Assembly (NCBI GenBank): GCA_048013815.1
Contig: CM106586.1
Span: forward strand, 8,308,001-8,372,000
Reading direction: 5' to 3'
Source of the DNA: Setoptus koraiensis
Lineage: Eukaryota > Arthropoda
Length of the DNA: 64,000 nucleotides
Position 1 is the first letter of the stretch; each line of letters opens with the position of its first letter. Shown in pieces: positions 11,464 to 23,652 of the stretch. The notes beneath the pieces are model-generated. The model was not told the DNA's origin and made no database searches. It was given only the letters and a program-made list of their open reading frames with translations. The translations under genes and the position numbers were made by a program.

Positions 11464-12512
11464 TTATTGAACACTGACGCTTGGCAGCGACATTTGACCA
11501 CTCGCTTGATTCATCAGATTGGTGGCAGCGCCTCTAGCCTGATCGGCAGCACCTTGCAAGCTGTTAGGCAAGGAATTAGCTCCTCCACCCATGTTCATCA
11601 ATCCGTTGGCGGTCGATTGTAATTGGTCAGTAGCACTTGTTAGGCTGTTCTGAAGGCCGCCCAAGCCCCCTGAGCCTCCTCCTAAATTACCCAAGGCACC
11701 TTGAAGGCCACCCAAGCCCCCTCCGCTTCCTCCCAAATTATCTAACACGCCTTGGAGACCACCTAAGCCCCCTGAGCCTCCTCCCAAATTGCCCAAGGCA
11801 CCTTGGAGGCCACCCAGGCCCCCTCCGCCACCTCCCAAATTACCCATGGATCCTTGGAGACCGCCTAAGCCCCCCGAGCCTCCTCCCAGATTACCCAAGG
11901 CACCCTGGAGGCCACCCAGGCCCCCTCCGCTACCTCCCAAATTACCCATGGATCCTTGGAGGCCGCCCAAGCCCCCTGAGCCTCCTCCCAAATTGCCCAA
12001 GGCACCTTGGAGGCCACCGAGCATACCGTTGGTACTGCCTTGCATTCCTCCATTTAGACTTGCCAGTCTACCTCCCATTTGAGAGATCGTGGACCCCAAA
12101 CCACTTATGTGATCGCCGGCCATTTGCATTGCGCGTCCAGGTATAGTAGTAGCTACAGGTGATGTAAATGAGAGTGATGTAATTGAGAGTACGATGTTGT
12201 GATCAGTGACCGTTCAGTAATTAATATTCATCAAGGATAATTTTGTAGAGAGGAGTAAAATTGTGCTTGTCATGCAATAGTAAACATGTTATTTATCGTA
12301 CCGGAACCTATCAATGACGACAACATTCCCTGGCCTCCTGATGCGCCACCATTTAGATTTAGGTTTGGAATCAATCCTTGTGATCCTCCAGCTCCACCAG
12401 TGAAGCCCGACATAAGGCCTCCCAACAAGCCGCCGCTATTTGTGTTAGTTTGGGCTAGAACATTATTAGCGACACAAGCTAACAGTAGACACAAGATTGA
12501 AATCTTATTCAT
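11464..12512 (-). CDS. Secreted glycine-rich protein with 17-residue tandem repeats (two exons)
   Basis: Spliced as 12512-12302 and 12152-11464, giving 299 residues. Exon 1 encodes a clear signal peptide (MNKISILCLLLACVANNVLA, cut before QTNTN) and a Gly/Ser/Asn-rich segment. The donor is G|GTACGA (intron 12301-12153) and the acceptor TTTACATCACCTGTAG. Both are phase 1 and create an Ala codon. Exon 2 carries seven full 17-residue units, LGGLQGALGNLGGGSGG and variants, plus a partial eighth (about residues 120-250). They alternate ALGN and SMGN types, so the DNA is a 51-bp repeat with a 102-bp higher order. A non-repetitive Ala/Gln/Asn tail follows (AADQARGAATNLMNQASGQM). No known domain was recognised. 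A structural, silk-like, cement or cuticle matrix role is conceivable but unproven. The proline-rich frames on the opposite strand are shadows of the repeat. Confidence 0.8.
11690..12015 (-). repeat. Coding 51-bp tandem repeat (17-residue Gly-rich units)
   Basis: Seven full copies and one partial copy of a 51-bp unit in exon 2 of the glycine-rich secreted protein. Alternate units differ at the ALGN/SMGN positions, showing a 102-bp dimer as the more recent unit of amplification. One unit (VLDN) has diverged. The number of units is likely to vary between individuals. Confidence 0.85.
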
Positions 12513-14032
12513 TTTTGTTTTGATTTATGGTTGCTTTGATTCGTGATGATTTTGTAGAAGTTTTGTGTTAATAGGCAATGTGTGGGTATACTCAAGCTGC
12601 TGTTATGACTGCTGACGATAGAATGGCAAGAATATATGAAATGACGATAAAAGAAACTAAAGGGTCTGCTATTTATAACCGTCAGCGCCTAAAATAACTG
12701 CCACACGATTGCCAGCCATGATAGTGAATGAAAGAGAGTAACCATTGATGTAAATGAGTTGCGATGATAATCGCCTTGCACCTATAAATATGGATGATAT
12801 GTGTTGCGTAAACGAGTCTACCGGTGTTTGATCAACAAATTGATGAAGCAATATTGATCGATATGTAACTTGAATGATGAATGGATATTATTATGCCAAT
12901 TTCATGCGACTGATTTGCTGACAGATCGTCGTCACCATTGCGCTGGGTTCGTTTTCCCGGTATCTACCGGTATGGCAACACTGCAAGGAAATGTCGACGG
13001 CGAATTGCCTCTAATTTTCTAGGCGCACCTACTCTGTTCTTACTTCCTGTTGTCTCGTATCACTTGAGCCTTGACATGAATCAATCATTGCAACTTACAA
13101 TCTGAACAATCTGAAATGAGCCATTGGGTCGCAGACGAGACGGCGGTTTGTCTGACAATGTCAGTGAGCGAATCACATTGTATGGTCTCAGTAGATCATG
13201 CGACAAAATCAAACCGTCTGGTTAGTGTATATTGTATACATGAAAAGGTATTAGTATGGCATCAATTAAAGGATTCATAATCACTCGATGAATATGTTTG
13301 AGAACACAGTGGCCTGCATTTATTTATTATTTGATCTCTAGCTCAAGGTGACGACATCATTTAACAACAAAACAATAGGTGACTACGAGTAATGTACAGA
13401 AATAGTGGGTGTAGGAAAAATGCGCGCCTAATAAAATCGTAATGATCAATCAGTGATCTCATGATGTGTGTGTGTGTGCGTGTGTATGTAGATCTAATTA
13501 ACATGATGATTAGAAACAGACAGTTTAATTGTTAACAATAATAATGGTTTTTTATATGTGTCCTGTGTGTCTATGTGAGTGTGTGTGTGTGTGTGTGTGT
13601 GGTCGTCAATACAACGATGTGAATAGGAATAAAATATTGTTGTGATATTTTGTGTAGTAGTTGTTGCGCCAGTTTGTGACCATGACGATGATGATGTCGC
13701 GATTGTCAACGAATGTCGATTATATAATAGATTACGTCAACTTGCAAATAAGCAATTAAGTATGCAATTAAGTATGCAACCAACCAACAACGTTCACGTG
13801 TCACTCGAGCCACTCGTGCAGCCACTTTGTAACCACTTTTTAACTCACCGCATCGGATCGGCCACGGATTCGCCACACCATCAACCATCAACCACCAACC
13901 ATCACCATACACAAACAGCACACTCATCACCAATTAATTCAAATCAAATTATTGATACAATCTTCAATTGGGCAGCAATAGCTATCGATTAGTAGTAGCC
14001 ATCACGCCATATATCACGCTACCAACCGCTAA
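12513..14032. other. Intergenic region between the two secreted-protein genes
   Basis: This spacer contains the promoter of the glycine-rich gene and the 3' region of the upstream methionine-rich gene. A (GT)n microsatellite sits at about 13577-13601 and a shorter one near 13461-13485. The direct repeat AAGTATGCAATT occurs near 13757-13780. The small frames here have no recognisable domains and overlap on both strands, so no gene is called. Confidence 0.6.
12671..12677 (-). promoter_or_regulatory. TATA box of glycine-rich secreted gene
   Basis: TATAAAT on the minus strand, about 160 nt upstream of the signal-peptide ATG. A transcript start about 30 nt downstream would leave a 5' UTR of roughly 130 nt. 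The neighbouring secreted gene has the same arrangement. Confidence 0.5.
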
Positions 14033-15349
14033 TTAGTATCTGCCCGAGCTGCCACCACTGGCGCCCCCCATCGATTTGCCGCCTTGCATCATTGAGCTGG
14101 CCATATTGCTAAAGTTATCTAATAAACCTGTTGCAGATTTATGTAAACTTTTAACGCCTTGCTCGGCAACATTTTGCACCTGACCAATGGCACCGGCTAA
14201 ACCATTTTGCATTTGACCCATCATATTTTCGGCCTCTTTATGTAGGCCGCCCATGTTGCCCTGCATTTGGCCCATGACACCGCCAGCCATTTGCATATTT
14301 TGTTGCAGACCACTCTGTAGTTGTCTACTCAACTGACTAGCCGTTCCCTGTACATGATGCAAAACACCCTGAAAACCGTTAGTCAATGTGCTCAAAATGC
14401 CCCTAGTTTGGCCCCTCATATTGCTGCTCATTTTGCCGCCCATCGATGTGGCCTGACTAACAATCTTATGCAATCCCCTCTCTAATTTAGTACGTACCTG
14501 CTCTAATGCGCCCGTTGCTTGCATACTCACACCCTGTAGACCGTTTGACATTTGTGACATCATCATTGATTTGTGTTGGCCAGTTTCGGCTGTCGCCATG
14601 TCCGCTTGACGTTTGCGACGTCGCTGTGATGCCGATGCCGCCGCTGCTGCTGCGTTTCCGTTCAAACCTTGCTCCATCGCGCTCCTCAGACGGTTGCCCG
14701 CGTCGATGCCCGCGTTTGCCTGGCCCATTATGACCCTATTCTTGGTTTGTATCATGGACGAGGCCATGTTGCCCAGCGAACCCAACGGCGACGGCATAAC
14801 CGATTGCAGCGCCGCCAATCCCGGCATGGCTATTTGTTCGTTTCCGCCCGCTCTGGCCACGCTGTTTGCCATGCTGTCCATACCGGAACTGACGCCCGTT
14901 ATTCCCGAATTGGCCAATTCGACGGCTCGCAGCGGCAAGCCGCCGATGGCGGTCAGCGCGGGCTGAATGGGACCGTCGGGGGCCAGGTAGCGCGACACTC
15001 CGTCGGCGGACGTGGCCAGAATTCCGGTGACAGTTTGCGCTTTTCGTCCATTCGGTCACATTTTCCATTTCGATTCGATCGTATTTTCGGATTCGATTCG
15101 ATCGTATTTTCCATTTCGATTCGAACACAATAACAAACAATCAGTTTTATGCCAACATCGACTATATAGTTATGATATCGCGCGTCATCTCGTCGACTGA
15201 TCGCGGCGCTGCTTGCCGTTATACTCACCCCCAGGTATCGACGAGCCACCGGAAGCGGCGGCGGCGCTGCCGGCGTCGGATGCGTCTTGGCCGCGGGCGG
15301 CTGACGTTGCCAGCATGAGGCACATGACGATGCTCGCTGCGAGAGACAT
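14033..15349 (-). CDS. Secreted Met/Gly/Ala-rich proprotein with furin-type site (two exons)
   Basis: Exon 1 is 15349-15229 and encodes a signal peptide (MSLAASIVMCLMLATSAARG, then QDASDAG) and an Ala/Gly/Ser-rich stretch ending in a strong donor G|GTGAGT (phase 1). Exon 2 starts either at 15039 (AAAAG acceptor, 375 residues) or 14997 (GACGGAG acceptor, 361 residues). Both keep frame; the frame closes upstream at a TGA. The mature region is rich in Met, Gln, Gly and Ala, with amphipathic stretches, an Ala7 run and a basic SQRRRKRQ site near residue 165-185 that fits furin-type processing. The C-terminus is Gly/Ser-rich (GGASGGSSGRY). No known domain was recognised. It shares gene layout and an MQMAG/GQMQG/NMGGL sequence flavour with the neighbouring glycine-rich gene, suggesting paralogy. 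Extracellular matrix, silk or cement use is only a guess. Confidence 0.75.
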
Positions 15350-15530
15350 GTTCGTTTCTGCTTTGTTGTTTCCGGTTTCACTGTTTCAGGTTTGGCTGAT
15401 TGTGGTTTCACTGTTTGTGATCGCTTGTTGACACTTGTTGTGGCTGGTCGCTGTTGTTGAGCTTGCTAATTTGGGCCGATTGTGTGAACGATGGATCGTT
15501 TATAACTAATGGATGGACTAAACTGCTGCG

Positions 15531-15538
15531 TTTATATA
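15531..15538 (-). promoter_or_regulatory. TATA box of Met/Gly-rich secreted gene
   Basis: TATATAAA on the minus strand about 180 nt upstream of the signal-peptide ATG. This matches the spacing in the neighbouring glycine-rich gene and supports similar strong, regulated core promoters. Confidence 0.5.
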
Positions 15539-16017
15539 GCGAGCGTATTTGCATCTGTTTGCTCTGTGTGTCTAAAACATTTGCCAACTACGGGTGGCGA
15601 TCAATGGCGAGCAATGGCGAGGAAAATTCCGCGATGTGCAAATGCGACTGGCGCGTCAAAATCATTATTATACTGACAGCTCTGTCAGTGTCGATACAAA
15701 CACAATTGCGCAACAGTCAGATACTCATTAGTGACCCCATCATCAGTTTGGGGCGGGCCGACGCTACTGGCACTAGTGCTAACACCGTGCTGCTAATATC
15801 TGCGTGAGCCCTTGCCAGATACATGCCAGATATAAGCCAGATATAAGGTGGCGCTGGGCAGACAAACAACGAGCTGGCAATTCGTTCAATCATTCATTCG
15901 GTGGTTGGTGTTGCGTCTGACAGCCACAGGTGCGTGTGTGTTAATAAATGCAACGACAAGTGCAATTATGAGTGCGAATGCGTTGGAATAATAATCATCA
16001 ACGCATTGGCACGGCGC

Positions 16018-16160
16018 AACAGCGACAGCAACAACGACAACAACAACAACGACAGCGACGACAACAACCACGGCAACGGCAGCAACAGCGACGACAACAG
16101 CAGCAACAACAACGACAGCGACAACAGCAACAACGACAGCGACAACAGCAACACGGCGCC
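16018..16160 (+). repeat. Imperfect (CAA/CAG/GAC)n triplet tract
   Basis: About 140 bp of CAACAGCGACA-type imperfect triplet repeats. It keeps several frames open on both strands; no coding signal supports translation. Confidence 0.8.
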
Positions 16161-17703
16161 AGAGAGAGCCGAGCGAAAGAGCGAGGCCTTGGCAGGCACG
16201 TATCGCCATTGTTCTTGGCCGGCCGGTGTTGTTGGCATTACATTAACAGCGGCTGGCGAGCTCGCCAGGCGAGTATCGGCACGGCGGTGGTCAGTTGGTC
16301 GGCCGGTCAGTCGGGCAGTCGCACAGCCGGTCAGTCGGTGGGGCAGCCAGTCGGTGGGGCTGCGGTCGGCGATCGGCGGTCGGCGATCGGCGGCCAGCGA
16401 AACGTTGATTAGGGTTTAAGGTCAAGGAAGAGTCAGTGGCGATCGGGCCGAGTCGAGCGGTCGATCATTGATTCGCAGCAGCGGCGACGAGCCACTCGCC
16501 AGCGCCACCAGACCGGCAAGACAGTGACTGTTGTGTCTTGTTGTGGCTCGGCTCGGCTCATCTCATGCAAAGTCATTTGATCCGTGTAAAGTCATGCGCT
16601 GGCCGCCGGCTGCACGGTAGTCGCCACCGGTGTGACTTACTATTCTTTACAACTTGTTTGCACAAAATCTGTGTCCGCTGGCCACTTTTACCTGTCGGCC
16701 GCCCGTTACCCTTACCTGTAGCGGCCGGTGTGACGGTCAGTGTGGCGCTGACACGGCACGCACAGCACCACTTTTGAGTGAGCTTTTCAACTGGACCTTA
16801 TAAAGTGAACCTGACTTTTATAAACTTTAGAGAAACTTTTCTTGGCCTTAACACAATAGCGCGGCGCTGGCTGGATGTTCTGGCTTCTCTGGCCGCTGCT
16901 GTCCGCTGCTGTCCGCTTCTGGCCGCTGCTGTCCGCTGCTGGCCGCTTGTGGTTCCAAACGGCCGCTCCGTGCCGTGAACCCGCCGAATTGGCTATCTCT
17001 ATCAGCTGTCGATGGGCATTAATTGGCGGCGCTGGGCCGCCGGCCACTGGCCAAAGTTTACTCAACCTGATAGAAAACACGCTCGACAGTTGATGGAAAC
17101 TCGATGGACACTCGATAGAAAATAGCCGATAGATAAAGAGTCAACAGATACAGAGTCAACAGGTAAAGAGTCAACAGGTAAAAGAGGGGATAATAGTTTT
17201 CGGCTTAATAGCTCGCTGTTTATAGTCAGCGGATGATTGATGGTCGTGCGCACGGCCATTACGCTACATGAGCGTTACATTACACATAATTGATACTAGA
17301 CACAACAAATCGGCTCGCCGGCCAGCTCGTCTCGTGTGTGTCTGTCCAAAACAACGGCAAGGTGAGACGCGGCCATTATTTTAGACACACCGATGAGGCG
17401 CGCAGGTAGGCGAGGCAAAGTTGCGCGTGAAAGGACAAACGAAATCGGGCGCAAATTGCATGCGTTTGATTGGATTAGCCGGCACAAATCGAGCATAATC
17501 ATGAATAAAGTGAACGACAGTCAAAGTGCATGCGTCAGAGCAGCCAACAACAATGCCAAGGGCGCCTCCGATTGTTGTTAATAATTAGCAAATAACTAAT
17601 TATTAATAACGACAAACCTTTCGCCCAAACGAACAATGAATGATGAATATTATGAATGATGAATATTTACAAATAAAGTTGTGCAATGGTCACACCTTGC
17701 GGG

Positions 17704-17721
17704 TGTCTTGTCGACAAGACA
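17704..17721. promoter_or_regulatory. 18-bp perfect palindrome with adjacent half-site
   Basis: TGTCTTGTCGACAAGACA is its own reverse complement. A direct copy of most of it (GTCTTGTCGACAA) follows immediately, and a further TCTTGTC lies about 20 bp downstream. The spacing of repeated half-sites suggests a dimeric protein-binding site cluster, but no known factor is assigned. Confidence 0.35.
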
Positions 17722-18441
17722 GTCTTGTCGACAACCTGTCGCGTCTTGTCAAACTGACCTGTCACCTGTCACTCGTGCCCGTCACAAGCGATTTGTCGCC
17801 GCCAGCAATTTCACAGTATGAAATCGCTGTGAATCGTTGTGACACATGCCTAATCTCTCATTAGATCGCACACTGTGTGACACCGCCGAGCGGCTTCTTG
17901 TCTAGCTAATTAGTCAGTTAATTATTTGCCATTGTGACTGACGACACACACACACACACACACACACCGAGCGTTAATTGAAACGAGAGAAGCACTGCTT
18001 ATAGGTCATCTCGCCTATGTACATACGGCCGGCTAATACCGGCGCGGTTAAATAGTCATGCTGTCGATGTTAGCCCAGCTCAGGTGACTTTTAATGCTCG
18101 CCTTTATGTGTTTTTCTCTCTCTACGTTTTGTGTTATTTTGCTTACAATTTTGCTTTTGTTGTTAGTTTGTGGTTTTGCTCATTGTCGCTGTCTGATGCG
18201 CCGTGATGTAATGCATCACAATAAGCAATAAATACTACTAGCAATAATACTCAGGTGAGCCGGCTGCACTGCCGAGGAACGTGATCGATGCAACATTGAC
18301 GAAAATCACCGTTTTCATCAATGAATTTCTATCACTATTTCCACTGTCACTGTACGTATACTTTATACTTACTTATACGTTATATTGTGCTATAGGCATT
18401 AACAATTTCAGTTCACAGTGTACACATGCTAGTCGGCTATG

Positions 18442-18498
18442 ATATTTGGCTGGCGATGCCAAATATTGCCTCACATTGTATGACTGGCTCAATGTGAG
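18442..18498. other. Two adjacent short hairpins
   Basis: ATATTTGGC (18442-18450) pairs with GCCAAATAT (18458-18466) over a 7-nt loop. CTCACATTG (18470-18478) pairs with CAATGTGAG (18490-18498) over an 11-nt loop. Only 3 nt separate them. GAGCCATCATA-type direct repeats follow to about 18525. Whether this is transcribed is unknown. Confidence 0.4.
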
Positions 18499-19451
18499 CC
18501 ATCATATTGAGCCATCATACATTGAGATATTGTGATATTGAAACAGGTGAGCAACAATAGGCAACAGGTTGACAATGAGCGAGAGTGACGACTAAAATAG
18601 TAATAGCATTGTTACGGTGGCATGGATAGAGCACACATAAATGAGGCCTGGCCTGTCTATTTGCCAGACAGTGGCGTTGTTGTCGGATCGGATAGGATCA
18701 GATCGGATCAGATGCGATCAAATGCGATCAGATCAGATCAGATCAGATAGTTTGTGGCTCATAATGTATGTAAATTCATGTAGTTTTATCATGTAGTATT
18801 GACATAGCAGCAACGACATTAACACCACCAGTCACTATTAACCAGCACAATTAGCTTAATCAATTACAGCAACCAAACAACTTGGTTGCATACACATTAT
18901 AACTGTATCATATCATACACACATCACAACATCAAATCATATCATCATTTACTGTGGGCAGATTATATAACAAGTGCACCAGTGACAGCAGTGTGACAGT
19001 CAGTGTGGTAGTCAGGTGCTGGTGCAATGAATAAATGGATTATTCATTGGCCGCTCAGAAGCATAAATAATAATAGTAATAATAATAAACTAGCAATAAT
19101 TAATCAATTAGCGACGAGGCAAGTGGATAGTTGCTGGCAAGACACACAACGATACAACAATAGACATTACAAGCATGCATATTAATGTGTGTGCAATGTA
19201 ATGTGTATTGGTAGATTGTTTTTTAAATTAGCATTAGCAGAAGCAGTAGTAGTAAATTTGCATAATAACAACAGCATATTATACCATTTATAGACACACA
19301 TTATACGGCACATAAACGGAACATAATTAATCAATCAATAATCAGCTGCAGCATTAATTAAAAATCGGTAATTAGGCATAAATAATAACAACAGCAACAA
19401 AGCAAACATAACCTAGTGTCTAATGTCAAGCCAGAGTCAAGTGTCAAGTAA

Positions 19452-22400
19452 ATGCATAAACACCGATTCAATAATGAGGCGCACTTGCACAACGTTCAAG
19501 ACGATGGAACTCAACAGACAGTTCTCAATAGACAAGTGGAGAGAAGTGACCTTGACCAGTTTGACGTCCCCGACAGACTGTACGAGATGCTGATATCCCA
19601 ATCAGGTACTTTGCTCCCTTACTGCACTAACTGCAAATTGATGCTGGCAAATGATGCTGGCAAATGATGCTGGCAAATGATGCTGGCAAATGATGCTGGC
19701 AAATGAAAAACTTACTTAATGCGTTTCCGTCGTTCTTATCATCAGGATATTTGCTCGTTCTTGCCGGAGGATTCTTGATCACATTGATAGTGACAATTGT
19801 ATTGTTGTTGAAGAAGAGGCGCGCTGTCATCTCAGGAAACAGCAACCAAGGCGGCAGCCGCACCAACAACAACAACAACAACAACAACAAAGCTGCTGGT
19901 GGTGATAAAAAGAAAGTTATTTGTGGCCCCAACACTCGTCATGATTGTCACACTGACAAAGGTAGTAACGTTAATAATAGCATAATTGTAGACACTGTTA
20001 ACAGTGGCCAGTTACACATTAGTAGCAGTAGCAGTAGCAGCAGCACAGTATTAGAGTTAGATGACAGTAGTAACAAAATTGACAGTAGTAATATTAACAG
20101 TGGCGCTGACATTATAATTAACGACATCATAATCAACGATAGCTGTAACAATGATTACGTCATAGCAGCAGCAGCAGCAGCAGCGGCGGCTTCAGCGGTA
20201 GCGATAGCAGGAAGAGACGCTTCTGTAGAGGCAAATGACGAGCAGACATTAGCTAGCAACCTTGACGTTGACGAACAACAATCAAAACAATCATCATCAT
20301 CAGTCGTTTCCGGTGAGCAGTTACACAGAGGCGAGCGTGAGAGCGAGCTTGAGGGCACCAATTTCATTGAGACTACCACAAGCTCACAGGTTATCAAGTC
20401 TAGATGGCGCTACAGTTTCTATAGGGCATGTAGATTAATGCATTTGAGTAACGATAGTAACGGCAGCGCTAGCAATGACACCAACAACAAGTCAACAACA
20501 ACCACAACAGCAACCACAACAACAACAAAGACAGGTGGAGGGCTGTTGAGTGGTCAGCAAGACCGCAGCGACAATGTTGCTGCGGTTGACGGTGACAATG
20601 ATTACTTTGAGCCAGAACTGTTAAAGTCTACAACACTTCGTGCTACTAATGTACAAATGTAAGTGCTTTAGTACAACAACCAAAACACTCGCCAGGGCAA
20701 CTTTATCTAATTCGCAACTTTTCAATTTGTTTCATCTTCACCTGTTCACCTGTTCACCTAACTTCGCCTTTCCTGTTTACCTGTGCTCACCTGCTCTATA
20801 TCTATGCTGTGATTATTACTCCCACCTTGCATAATTGTTGCCACTATTGTCACGGCCACCACTGTTGGCGCTATCGACTGTATATTGTTTTCTCTGTCAT
20901 CGCTGTTATTGTTGTTGCCTGGTTAACCACACCACACCACACCACACCAAACTGACCAAAACCAACCACACACACACACGCGCACACACACACACGCACT
21001 CACCGCAATCAGGTGATAGAGCGCTCTGCTTTCAGGAGCATGGTAAATATCCGTTAATATTTGGTAGAAGCAAAGATTCTGTGATATTGCCAAATATAAT
21101 AGCTCAACAAGATATAAACAATGATTGTGCAATGCAAATAGGGGCACCATCGTTGGCCACAACCACCACAGTGATCACAGATGAGAATGGTCACTCGATG
21201 AAGATCAGACTGTTATGTCATCATCATTTACCTGACTGTGATAATGGTAATTACAAGTATTCAAGAGCGAAAAATTTACAACAGCAACAGCAGCAACAAC
21301 AACAATTCAATAATGCACAAGAATTGGCCACTATAGTGAGCGACGATGACGATGTCACCATGTCGGCCTCGTTGCGAAACACGTCCTCGTCGTCGGCCAA
21401 TGTTGTTGTTGGCGACCATCGCAACTCTACACACTACTCAACCGGCTACAACAACACACACCAGCAGCATGTGATACCGGCTTCAGTGATAACTTCAAGT
21501 CAACACTTGTCGCCGTCGACTAAAAATTTATCCCTCCAAACACAAGCAAACAACAGCAGAGGTGAAGATAACGATGTTGCCTGCTGTAAAGTTTTAAACG
21601 AAATCAATTCAATATCAAGACAGGTTCAACAGCAAAACAACAACAACAACAACAATAATGATTTCAACAAAGAGCACGATATCACGTAGGTACCAGTTCA
21701 ATTTCGACACGGGCAACAACAATTAGCCGCAACTATTCACTGACCGCTATCCTGTACACACTTTTTTACACAAGCCTTCAACTCTAGACTCCCGTTCAGT
21801 TTCCATTCGATTGCCCGTCATCACTCTACCTCGCTATCTACACAAAATACACACTATATCAATATCAAGTTCAATAACAAATTATAACAAACACTCTCTT
21901 ACGCCAATGTCTAATTGAATGATCTCATTTAATCTCTCTGTCTATTGTTTGTTATCATTATTTACGCCATCATTGTGTGTCTCTATTCAGTCCAATCGAA
22001 ACGTTCAATGATTCAAACACAAGCGAATACGATGATACTTGGTGCGATTCTCGTCAGGAGGACAGTACCACTTTTGATGCAAATAATCAAGAGGCCGACT
22101 TTGCCAATTTGAACAACAATGATTTTGTGCTCGATGCCGATGTTAGAAAATTAAACAGATCCAATGTTGAAATGATCTTGCAGATGAATCAGCGCAAGAC
22201 TTTGGAGAATGGTCTGAATACTTTGAATTATTTAGGCAGCAACAACAAAATTGAAAGAATTGGCCGGGGCAAGGGCTCACTTCAGTCCAATTACTCTCAG
22301 GCGGGTGTATTGCCCGCGGCTTCATTAATTGAGGCAACTGAAAGACAGCAGACGCTCATGAGACAACAGCGACTCGATGGATTGGACTTGTCACAAACAA

Positions 22401-23590
22401 ATTTCAACAATAATCGCGCCGTCTTGTTGAATAATCGTCCCTCAGTTAGCAGCGATCAAGAGTCTAATGATTCAATGTCGGTCGATTCCTATGCGTCTTC
22501 CGGTGCCAAATACCCGATGATACTAAACGATTTCGATGTGCCAGCAACTATCAGGGTGGCGGTGAGACGTATTTCGTTGGAGGAAATCAATCAAGAATCG
22601 ACACATTTCAACACGGAACAAGCGGACAAGCAGCAACAGCAACAAGTTACCAAGGCAACTCAAACAGGCAAAATGAGTTCAATATCCAGCATTGCAGAAA
22701 AACTGTCAATCCGCAAGTTTTCCGGCGGACAATCTAAACAACAAACACCCACAAATTATTGCTACGAAGTTGAATTGATTGAGGCGAGAAATATCTCACA
22801 ATCACAACATCAAACAGCATCAAAATCGCAAGGTTCCACTGGTATCTCTCAAGAGTCCTCTCGAGCAACAAGTAGAAGAGCTAGTATAATGAATGCTCTG
22901 ATTCCATCCGGCTCCAATAGACGATCCTCAATTGATGGAGTATTTGTCAGAGTATTCAAATCACAACAATCGGTCCTCACACAACATCTACAATCCGGTG
23001 CATGCAATGAGGCCACGAAACAAGCCCCGCAAAAATTAGTCCGATCAAGCAACTCACAATCTTTGGATTCTGACACGTATTCAGTATCGTCATCGTCCAT
23101 TTTGGATCTAGGATACGGTTCTGAATATATCCAGTCACCAATGGGTCGCCAACAAAATGGCAGTGTTGTCTTTGAGCCAAATTCGATGAAGATTACCTGT
23201 CATGAACACGAATTTCCATTACGAGTCTCACTATATCAACTCGACAAAAAAGGGGCTAGATATACCCTGGGACACTGTTTTGTATCACTCGAAGATTGGC
23301 TGCACGATTCTGATTGCAACACTTTAGACAGTGGAACGTCGGATATAATGGACGCGCGGTCAGTGGACGGAGGAAGAAAAGATTCTCAGAGTGACGAACA
23401 AGCAAGCTCGTCCAGATCGTCGACAACGTCGGATGGTGTAGTTCGAAGAAGATCTTCATTGTGCCTGAATGGATTGCCTGCGGTCCTCGAGCAACAAAAG
23501 ATACGCTTCACGATAATAGAGAGGCCATCTACTCATGCGGTTATTATAGACTTTAAATTGTACCAGACCATATTCGATGCAATCAAGTAA
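19452..23590 (+). CDS. Single-pass membrane protein with degenerate C2-like domain (four exons)
   Basis: Proposed exons are 19452-19605, 19746-20658, about 21020-21685 and 21991-23590, giving about 1110 residues. Donors are CAG|GTACTT, AAAT|GTAAGT and CAC|GTAGGT; acceptors are TTATCATCAG and CTCTATTCAG. The start of exon 3 is least certain (21020 or 21068 keep phase). Exon 1 encodes a short N-terminal segment that joins a transmembrane helix (GYLLVLAGGFLITLIVTIV, about 52-72) followed by LLLKKRR. Long Asn/Ser/Thr/Ala/Gln low-complexity stretches fill the middle. In exon 4 a C2-like core appears: YEVELIEARNIS, then GVFVRVF, then FPLRVSLYQLDKKG and LGHCFVSLEDWL (about 830-1020). It is interrupted by Ser-rich inserts and lacks obvious calcium-binding Asp loops. 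The layout (TM near the N-terminus, C-terminal C2) recalls synaptotagmin-like proteins of the calcium-independent type, but I could not assign a member. Confidence 0.65.
19639..19706 (+). repeat. 13-bp intronic minisatellite
   Basis: Five tandem copies of TGATGCTGGCAAA lie inside the 140-nt first intron (19606-19745) of the C2-like membrane gene, filling about half of it. Confidence 0.85.
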
Positions 23591-23652
23591 TGTCCAAGCC
23601 CCAAGGGTTCAACTAACTTATTCTCAAGAACAGGTCCAGTGTTACAATTACT

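Larger units (their letters stand above)
15350..19451. other. 4.1 kb non-coding region between secreted-protein gene and C2-like membrane gene
   Basis: GC-rich in its first 2 kb (16.2-17.1 kb especially), AT-rich afterwards. It holds a CAA/CAG/GAC triplet tract (16018-16160), GGTCGGCGATC-type repeats near 16290-16400, a 15-bp AGAGTCAACAGGTAA repeat near 17130-17180, an 18-bp palindrome at 17704-17721, paired hairpins at 18442-18498 and a GATCAGATC-type repeat near 18690-18750. The polyglutamine, polyasparagine and similar frames in all registers at 15.9-16.4 kb are products of the triplet tract. The right end should contain the promoter of the gene starting at 19452. Confidence 0.6.

Noticed and set aside
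11637-12146. Proline-rich plus-strand frames
   Set aside because: Antisense shadow of the glycine-rich coding repeat.
15901-16419. Poly-Gln/Asn frames
   Set aside because: Produced by the CAA/CAG/GAC triplet tract; open in several registers.
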